From Cyprinodon diabolis (lineage: Eukaryota; Chordata; Actinopteri; Cyprinodontiformes; Cyprinodontidae): DNA of 64,000 nucleotides. Position numbers and translations under genes: made by a program. Positions 59,101-64,000 of the stretch are shown one piece after another. The first letter of the stretch is position 1; the number at the start of each line of letters is the position of its first letter. The stretch covers positions 25,902,603-25,966,602 of the forward strand of contig CM060076.1 of the NCBI GenBank assembly GCA_030533445.1. Direction: 5' to 3'. The notes under the pieces were generated by a model that saw nothing but the letters and a program-made list of their open reading frames with translations, was not told where the DNA came from and did no database searches.

Positions 59101-61741
59101 TAATATCTTATTTTAAGTGTGAAAATACTCCATTATTTCAGTATTTACCTATTGACATAAAGGATAAATACAGTTATTTTAAGGAAAGATTAATAAGTGG
59201 ATAAATGGATGAAGAAATAGATGCTAGGAATTAATTAGGGGAGCGTGGCCTTATGGTTAGGGCATTGTGCTTGGAATCCGGAGGTTCTGAGTTCAAGCCC
59301 CACTTCCACGGACTGATGCTCTGGGTTCTTGAGCAAGACCCTTAACCTCACGTTGCTCACCAGGCGCCACACAATGGCAGCCCACTGCCCCCCAAGGGAA
59401 TGGGTTAAAAGCAGATTTCACTCCATTGCTCTGTACTTGTGACAGTGAATGACAATATAAAAGCTGAAAAAAATTATATATTTTTTGGCATTAGAAGAGG
59501 AAGTAAAGCCTAATAATCAAAAAAATTTCCACATTAGTTTATCTCCCTCCATATTTATTCATACTGGCAAAAAATCCTGCAGTTTCCTCTCCTTTCAGTC
59601 TGTGTGGGATCTGTCCTTTTCACCTTTAATTACCAACATATCTAGGATGCACTCGGGAACCTAAGTTTTCTCGTACTTCAGACGTCACATATAAGGAAAT
59701 CTGTTCCTGCCTATTTTTTCCTACTGGCATCGTTTTCACCTCCTCTCCAAGATGAAGGCATCCCACAAAGAGCTCTCCACTTTTCAGACCAACTGCACAA
59801 GACGCTAAAAAATCCATGTTTAGGCAGAAACAATGACAGCAGAGCATCCTCGCCTGTCTCTTTCTTTTTCTTTTTTTCCCCCCCAGTAGCAGCAGGGAAG
59901 CGTCGCAGCTGAATCACCACAGGAAACGCTGCCAAAGCTCTAATTATAAACAACAGATTTATTCGGGTCACCCTCCACCGAAGAGGCTGGTCGTTGGTTT
60001 GTAAGAGCCGAGCCAGGGAAGATGCAGTTACACAACAGAGGGGTAGTCTCTGTGTTCTACATAACACATTCACTAGATGAATTATTAAACCGACTTTCCT
60101 CAGGACTAAACTACAGCCTAACGAGGCTAAGTCAGAACGACGGACGGGAACAGATATTTCAAAGCATTTACTAACAACTTCCTCTGTTTTCTGAATAGGG
60201 AGAGAGTTTGATTGTTTTCTTTTATGTATTTATAACAAAAAGTTAGTTTCCCCCCTTGTCTGAACTCCACAGGAGAGGCTCTAACACAAAGCAGCCTGCT
60301 GGAGGCAGATGGTGATAATGGAGGTAGTTTGGTCACCATGACAACAGCTGTGGAGCCCATGAATCTTCATCATGTGATGCTGAGATCACCAGGTAGGCAT
60401 TAAAACATGTGGGGAGGGAAAAAAATAACACTTAGTAAACAGAATCTGAGTTCACACATCCGACGGTGTTACCTTACTGTGGTAAACACTTATTTGGGGC
60501 GAGCTGATGAATGTCCTGTTGATGTCAGAGACGCTGAGTCAGCTGCTGATGTTACTAATGTCCTGGTAAAGTCTGCATGTCAGTGGTGCGTCTTACTCAT
60601 GCCTGTTCCTTTTTAGCAGCCTAGAATATTCAACTTCTAATCAGCCTTCCTGTGTTGATTTCTTTTATTTTTACAAGTCCTTAACTTTAAATTCTTAGTT
60701 TTTTTACGTAAAAAGCAGAAAAAAACGACACTTATTGAGCCCAGCAGGAAATCGAGTAGTTTTTATGGGTTTAAGTCAAATTAAAGTGTAATTTCTTTCC
60801 TTTTTTTCAAGGCATTCTAACCTGTTTTAACATTTTTTGATGAACCATAAAACATCAGTGTATTCATGGTTCTATATAAGTTTCCGATATGAAAGTCCAT
60901 CAAGTGGGGCATGCATTTCACCTGCTCTACTGTAATACCCCAAAATAAAACCCTGTGTGCCTATATGCCTTCAGAATTCACCTCATTAGAGCCAGGGTTT
61001 ATTTATTTGTGTGTAATTTAATCTAAGAATGAGTCCATCTGTGGTCTGAACACCTGAAAACTGAGGAAGACAACAGATAGGTGAGGGAGAAAGCTGTTGA
61101 GATGATCAAAGCTGGGTTTAGGTGAATGAAACAACCTATAAGGCTTTGATAATGTCTCAGAATGTACCATAGAGGAATGGCATAGATGGAAATCCACCAA
61201 GTTTTGGTTGTTTAACTTAAATGCAAAGAAAGCATCAATAAGAAGCGGCCACAAACCTTTAATTTATGGTTGAGCATCCAGAAGAAAGCCAAAAGAAGTC
61301 CTACTTGCAATGACCATGTTGGGAACATTTAGAAGAAGCTGCTCTGCTCAGATAAGAGAAGCATGGAGGTAGTAGCAGCATCATGGTTGAGGGAATACCA
61401 TTGCACGCTTAACGATTTTAATATTGGTGTTTTTCTTAATTTCAAAATGAATCACTACTTTACAGTGGTGTAAAACAAATGTGTAGTTAAACCGAATAAA
61501 GGGGGAGTGAATACTCATGCATCTACAGGCTAGGGGTCAATGGAATATTTACTGCATATTTAATTTCAAAAGCATTGGACTAACCAGGATCTCATGTTGC
61601 CTTGCTTAATTTTGCTTTTTTTTCTGTTTGCCGTTTGCAGGATCTACAGACTCAGTGGTAGTCCTTTCTCAGCCTCATGAGCTGGTGACCATGACAACGG
61701 AGGGGCATGCTTATGGAGAGGACGTGGTCTCTCTGCTTTAG
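42439..61741 (+). CDS. znf410: znf410: five C2H2 zinc-finger transcription factor, ten coding exons
   Basis: Coding exons are 42439-42471, 42573-42705, 48713-48898, 49462-49683, 52671-52830, 57536-57717, 58368-58457, 58589-58708, 60273-60392 and 61641-61741: 1347 nt, 448 aa (human recalled as about 478). The start [20 protein letters not shown] and the block [20 protein letters not shown] are diagnostic. Five fingers follow with linkers: Cys222-His244, Cys252-His274, Cys282-His304, Cys312-His334 and Cys342-His363. The last, [20 protein letters not shown], has the C-x2-C form; the others have C-x4-C. Every finger keeps its four ligands. In mammals ZNF410 is a nuclear activator with a very narrow target set, mainly CHD4. 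The N- and C-terminal regions are the divergent parts. Introns 2, 4 and 5 are loaded with repeats. Confidence 0.95.
42745..43160. repeat. Repeat-like segment in znf410 intron 2
   Basis: It starts AATGGCGTAACTATCGGTAA with GGGGCCCAGATG, then becomes purine-rich (CAGGAACAGGCAGACTCAGA). The first part resembles a hAT end seen before ZMYM-type transposase remnants in fish; the second is like other purine-rich inserts. The borders are not defined. Confidence 0.35.
43723..43821 (+). pseudogene. Remnant of a hAT transposase N-terminus (ZMYM-like start)
   Basis: A 32-codon frame begins [20 protein letters not shown] and ends in TGA at about 43821. Lys/Arg/Glu-rich starts with a K-x-Y-L-S-G core are typical of hAT proteins related to ZMYM-type genes. 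It is a fossil in znf410 intron 2. Confidence 0.45.
43889..44116 (-). pseudogene. ZBED/hAT transposase fragment, minus strand
   Basis: The minus strand reads [20 protein letters not shown] followed by ENQPF, which matches the segment after the BED finger in fish hAT transposases (usually continuing toward SVVED). It breaks off at once. The nearby TCGGCCGATATTTTATCGGT (44441-44460) is probably a terminal region of the same kind of element. Confidence 0.55.
45595..46230 (-). mobile_element. LINE fragment (L2/Rex-like C-terminal domain and 3' tail)
   Basis: The minus strand at 46306-45725 encodes [20 protein letters not shown], then [20 protein letters not shown] and [20 protein letters not shown], the region after the RT in many fish non-LTR elements. 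The tail at 45665-45630 reads ACTTTGTAAGTCGCTTTGGA on the minus strand, a well-known fish LINE end. Stops and the loss of the RT make it inactive. Confidence 0.75.
46330..46720. other. GC-richer island of unknown nature in znf410 intron 2
   Basis: A non-AT-rich block (ACCCGCGCAGCTAGGCGTTC, CCAACCGCCACCCGTCATTT) contains two short plus-strand frames with no family signature and no splice borders. It has no partner elsewhere in the window and no terminal repeats that I could see. Confidence 0.3.
47120..47174. repeat. A-run and (TA)n microsatellite
   Basis: A poly-A of about 12 is followed by about 20 TA units with two TG interruptions. Confidence 0.9.
47730..48345 (-). mobile_element. L1-like LINE ORF2 C-terminal fragment
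   Basis: The minus strand at 47990-47730 reads [20 protein letters not shown], then a decayed core ending [14 protein letters not shown] and WKKWNALS, the pattern of L1-type ORF2 C-termini. Upstream 48345-48025 includes [14 protein letters not shown] pieces with breaks. The fragment is 5' truncated. Confidence 0.55.
48352..48415 (-). repeat. Fragment of the abundant repeat seen at 23635-23765
   Basis: GTTGCGAGGGGCGCTGGTGA followed by CTCCAGCTGTCTATGGGCGA corresponds to the other copy. Confidence 0.55.
49745..50011. mobile_element. 267-bp hAT MITE with an exact 8-bp target-site duplication
   Basis: The ends are TAGGGCTGAAACAATC and GAGCAGCCCTA, and ATCATTAG is present on both sides (49737-49744 and 50012-50019). 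The interior carries GAGACTCTAAAACATGCCTT, shared with 9601-10794. It lies about 60 bp after a znf410 exon. Confidence 0.85.
50565..50960 (+). mobile_element. Non-LTR retrotransposon fragment (RT C-terminal domain)
   Basis: The plus strand reads [40 protein letters not shown] and [20 protein letters not shown], then [15 protein letters not shown] and, after a stop, [13 protein letters not shown] text. This is an extremely common fish LINE end. A segment between the RDRVRKSE block and the RSQLRWLGH block is missing compared with the consensus as I remember it. No function. Confidence 0.75.
52941..53144. mobile_element. Foldback hAT MITE, 204 bp, with an exact 8-bp duplication
   Basis: The two arms are near-perfect reverse complements over about 85 bp, from CAGACATCCCCAACCTCGGT to CCTGCAGGTTTTAGAGGTTT and back. 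GTTTAGAG flanks both ends (52933-52940 and 53145-53152). As RNA it would form a long hairpin. Confidence 0.9.
53523..55037. mobile_element. DNA transposon remnant with GGCTACATTCACATTGCAG termini
   Basis: The left end GGCTACATTCACATTGCAGC pairs with the right end CTGCAGTGTGAACATAGCC. Subterminal GATCTGAT and CAGATCCGAT motifs recur. It is disrupted by the element at 53696-54632 and has no coding capacity. Confidence 0.7.
53696..54632 (+). mobile_element. hAT-like element with a BED-type zinc-finger remnant
   Basis: The left end CAGGGTTCTCGTGGGTCCTT and the right end with repeated AAAAAGTCTTAAAAAGTCTT resemble fish hAT-type termini. TTTCA lies on both sides. Inside, 54100-54180 reads [20 protein letters not shown] on the plus strand, a C-x2-C-like BED or TTF finger fragment ahead of frame breaks. 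Confidence 0.55.
55545..56235 (-). mobile_element. L2-type LINE 3' fragment
   Basis: The minus strand at 56234-55965 encodes [40 protein letters not shown] and [16 protein letters not shown], typical of the end of the fish L2 ORF2. The tail contains GGAGAAATGTAGTCGTTACA (plus sense). A short repeat (55681-55760, CAGTTTATTTATATAGCGCC) is inserted or appended. Another piece at 56168-56265 (TTCAGGTGTGTTAAACATGG) looks like a second small element. Confidence 0.7.
56270..57480. other. znf410 intron 5, AT-rich; nothing recognised
   Basis: No exon, repeat end or tandem array stands out. The open frames are short and unsupported. Confidence 0.5.
59235..59470 (+). mobile_element. tRNA-derived SINE in znf410 intron 8
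   Basis: Starting near GGGGAGCGTGGCC, it has a pol III A box TGGCCTTATGG (59246-59256) and B box AGTTCAAGCCC (59290-59300). A SINE body follows (TCTTGAGCAAGACCCTTAAC, CCACTGCCCCCCAAGGGAA) with a 3' end GTGAATGACAATATAAAAGC. The tRNA-like head does not fold as a complete functional tRNA. Confidence 0.7.
61262..61515. mobile_element. Decayed Tc1-like remnant in the last znf410 intron
   Basis: AAGAAAGCCAAAAGAAGTCC, CTGCTCAGATAAGAGAAGCA and GGGGGAGTGAATACTCATGC resemble the transposase and terminal parts of fish Tc1 elements. No frame survives. Confidence 0.4.
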
Positions 61742-61820
61742 TCTCCCGCCGTCACAAGTATCACTGTGCATTTCAGCAGCACTGGACTGATGGCCACAGT
61801 GGGATAAACAAAGACATGTA

Positions 61821-63208
61821 CAGTGAGGAAAATAAGTATTTGAACACACTGCTGTTTTGAAAATTCTCCCACTTAGAAATCATGGAGGGGTCTGAAACTG
61901 CCACCGTAGGTGCATGTCCACTGTGAGTGACGTAATCTAAAAAAAAAAAAAAATCAAACCAAATCCCAATGTATTTTTTTTAACCATTTATTTGTATGAT
62001 ACTGCTTCAGAAAGTATTTGAACATCAGTCTATCAGCTAGAATTCTGACCCTCAAAGGCCTGTTATTCTGCCTTCAAAATGTCCACCTCCTTTCCATTTA
62101 TTATCCTAAATTAGATGCACCTGTTTAAGGTCATTTGACACAAAAAAAAGCACCTGTCCACCCCATACATCAGTAAGAATCCAAATACAAACATGACCAA
62201 GAACAAAGAGCTGTCCAAAAGGGAGGGAGGGAGCGCAAACTCAGTGTTTCCCAGAGAGAGACCAGAAACCTGACTGACCGAGAGAAGATCTGAGTAGAGG
62301 AGTGGGCCAGACTCCCTCTTGCAGTGTGTGTAAACCTGTGGAAAAGTAAAGGAAACGCTTGACCTCTGTAATTGCAAACAAAGACTACAGTAGCAAATAT
62401 TAACATAGATTTTCTCGGGTACTCAAATACTTATTTGCAGCTTTATTATACAAATATATAGTTTAAAAAAAATCTTTGTTATTTCTAGGGCTGGGTAAAA
62501 AAATTGATTTTGAATTGATTCCTTTATATTTTTGCAAAATCGATGTCTAGGGAATAAGATCTATTCATTTTATAGTGACACGCATGACGTTCACATTCAA
62601 ATGAACAGGAAAGATGCACTCAAGATGACTTCAAGCCAGACAGCTGCAAATATAGCCAATAGGATGACTAAAGACATTAACAAATTGGGGCTGACCAGAA
62701 AACACCCTGTAGTTGTTACAGACAACGCTGAAAATATGGTTTGTGCAGTGGAGATAATGCAGCTCATGCATGTCTGCTGTGTTACGTCTGCTTGCTTGAG
62801 TGGGGCTTCACTTTTTCACTTTTCACAAACAAGTTTGCACTTTTGAGACAGTTTTGTTCACATCTCAAGCTTAAACTGTCTGATTTACAAGTTTGCACAT
62901 TGTGTTTAATGTGACAGGAAAAAATAAAATATATGAGTATTTTGAAACACGGCTGAACCATTTTTATTATTGTAAAAACAGATTGAATCGAAATTAATCG
63001 ATTTAGAACTGTATGAATCAAAATCGAATCAATTCAGGACTTTGGCGAAAATACCCAGCCCTAGTTATTTCAGGATTTTATTTTATTTTTAGATCATGTC
63101 TTTGGCAGTGGACATGCACCTACGATAGCAGTTTCAGACCCCTCCATGATTTCTAAGTGGAACAACTTGCTAAAAAAGCAGGGTGTTCAATACTCATTTT
63201 CCTCATTA
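61821..63208. mobile_element. Tc1-mariner element in the znf410 3'UTR, carrying a nested hAT
   Basis: TA-flanked inverted repeats of about 103 bp run at 61821-61923 (CAGTGAGGAAAATAAGTATT, GAAATCATGGAGGGGTCTGA) and 63106-63208 (reverse complement, TTTTCCTCATTA). The insertion begins 79 nt after the znf410 stop. The interior has no transposase and is interrupted by a hAT at 62486-63063. Confidence 0.85.
62486..63063 (+). mobile_element. Deleted hAT element with an exact 8-bp target duplication
   Basis: The ends TAGGGCTGGGTA and TACCCAGCCCTA are inverted repeats. GTTATTTC is duplicated exactly (62478-62485 and 63064-63071). The interior keeps a scrap of hAT transposase on the plus strand (MTSSQTAANIANRMTKDINK, VVVTDNAENMVCAVE) that then breaks, consistent with an internally deleted copy. 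Confidence 0.92.
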
Positions 63209-63507
63209 TACTTGTAAAAAAGATGACTCAGAGTCTTTAACACTTGTAGATATTTGTAATTAGCAAACAGTTTTATTTTGACATGCGTGTCATGGCAGTT
63301 TGTATGCACAGCATTTCTCCCTTATGTTGTGAAACCAAAATGCTCCCAAAGAAGTGTTGGAAAAAGATTATGACAGCATCAGCTTTGAGATTGATGCTAT
63401 ATTTGCAGATGGGAAAAAAAACTATTACCTGGAAACCTCAGTGGCTGATCTGACAGCTACCCTGTAACAAACATGTACCATTTTATGGTAAACATGAACT
63501 CCTTTCA

Positions 63508-63513
63508 ATAAAA
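63508..63513 (+). terminator. Likely znf410 polyadenylation signal AATAAA
   Basis: This is the first AATAAA after the stop that lies outside the transposon insertions, within CTTTCAATAAAATAAT. An earlier AATAAA at 62923 is inside the hAT. Use of 63508 gives a 3'UTR of about 1.8 kb. Confidence 0.5.
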
Positions 63514-63591
63514 TAATATTTAAAAAAAAGAATTCAAAACCTTTTTTCTGCACAACCAGCTAACAGACATCTGAGATACAGCTCAGATTGA

Positions 63592-63597
63592 TTTATT
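63592..63597 (-). terminator. Likely entpd5 polyadenylation signal (AATAAA on the minus strand)
   Basis: TTTATT on the plus strand, 54 nt beyond the entpd5 stop. It faces the znf410 signal only about 80 bp away. Confidence 0.5.
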
Positions 63598-63650
63598 TCG
63601 CAGCCGCTGGATAAGGAGGTGAGAAAAAACTGTTTGAAGGCATTTGCTCC

Positions 63651-63734
63651 TTAATGGATCTTCAGGTTGTGAAAGTGGTCCAACACAGCACCGAGGGCCC
63701 AGCTAGCCTCAACGTTCTTCACTTTCTTGGTTAA
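63651..63734 (-). CDS. entpd5: entpd5: last coding exon of ectonucleoside triphosphate diphosphohydrolase 5 (partial)
   Basis: The minus strand after an acceptor (CTTTTTCTAG at 63735-63744) reads in phase 0: LTKKVKNVEASWALGAVLDH, then FHNLKIH and a TAA at 63651-63653. The block LTKKV-N-E-WALGA and the C-terminal position match the end of ENTPD5, an ER/secreted nucleoside diphosphatase that hydrolyses UDP to help glycoprotein folding. The WALG motif is the last apyrase conserved region. Earlier exons are beyond the window (no exon found in 63745-64000). Human ENTPD5 lies close to ZNF410. Fish have two entpd5 genes; which one this is cannot be told. Confidence 0.85.
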   Translation of the reverse strand, partial: LTKKVKNVEASWALGAVLDHFHNLKIH

Positions 63735-63744
63735 CTAGAAAAAG

Positions 63745-64000
63745 TAAATCAGGAAATCACCAAAATATATTTCCACAACACATAGAGTAGTACCAAATAA
63801 CGATTAAGGAAACTCTGACTGTTTAAAGGTCCCGGATGATCAGGCATCATTACAATGGTGTTATTTATACCTTGCATCTCAAATTGAACCACAAATAAAA
63901 ACATTTACAACGCCTCACCAGCCTATTAAAATGAATGCCACAGACGGAGCATAAAACGAGGCTGTTCGTGTTGCAGCCGATATCACATAAAGCTGCCTAA
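63745..64000. other. Last entpd5 intron (partial)
   Basis: No further exon is seen on the minus strand up to the window end. Confidence 0.5.

Noticed and set aside
59240..59310. Possible functional tRNA gene
   Set aside because: A and B boxes are present, but the arms do not pair as a complete tRNA, and a SINE body and tail follow directly.
61821..63208. znf410 coding continuation into the Tc1 region
   Set aside because: The exon at 61641 ends in an in-frame TAG at 61739-61741 after a sensible C-terminus, and what follows is transposon sequence.

Overview
The window is nuclear DNA from a teleost fish, probably a percomorph. The evidence is spliced genes with GT/AG introns, fish-type hAT, Tc1, pogo, L2 and BEL/Pao repeats, (TA)n microsatellites, and a gene set matching human 14q23-q24. 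The species is not identifiable from what I can read.

Layout. At 1-569 (minus) is the first coding exon of a secretory or membrane protein, probably armh4 by position. At 3856-14518 (plus) is a complete 13-exon actr10, the dynactin actin-related protein (417 aa deduced). From 14.5 to 27 kb there is no host gene, only a mosaic of DNA-transposon, L2 LINE and BEL/Pao remnants. At 27002-29616 (plus) is a six-exon VEGF/PlGF-family gene of 156 aa. At 36540-38209 (plus) is cipc, the CLOCK-interacting circadian repressor (377 aa), with a GC-rich promoter and probable first exon near 33.6-34.1 kb. At 42439-61741 (plus) is znf410, a five-zinc-finger factor (448 aa, ten coding exons) with repeat-filled introns. 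At 63651-63734 (minus) is the last coding exon of an entpd5 gene, tail to tail with znf410.

The genes do not form a pathway. They are a conserved vertebrate neighbourhood: ARMH4 and ACTR10 belong to human 14q23, and PGF, CIPC, ZNF410 and ENTPD5 to 14q24.

The observation most worth following is the VEGF-like gene. It keeps the family exon design, including a cystine-knot exon of exactly 197 nt. It has lost both partners of one knot disulfide (C61 and C104 in VEGF-A numbering) and has a third loop shortened by five residues. Its last exon reads in two frames as two different strongly basic tails, depending on whether a 35-nt exon is included. The repeat landscape also has clear nested insertions: hAT in Tc1 in the znf410 3'UTR, a three- or four-layer nest in a znf410 intron, pogo inside an older repeat in actr10, and a SINE split between its A and B boxes.

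All exon boundaries and protein lengths are hand-derived from splice consensus, reading frame and recalled family sequences. No search was run.
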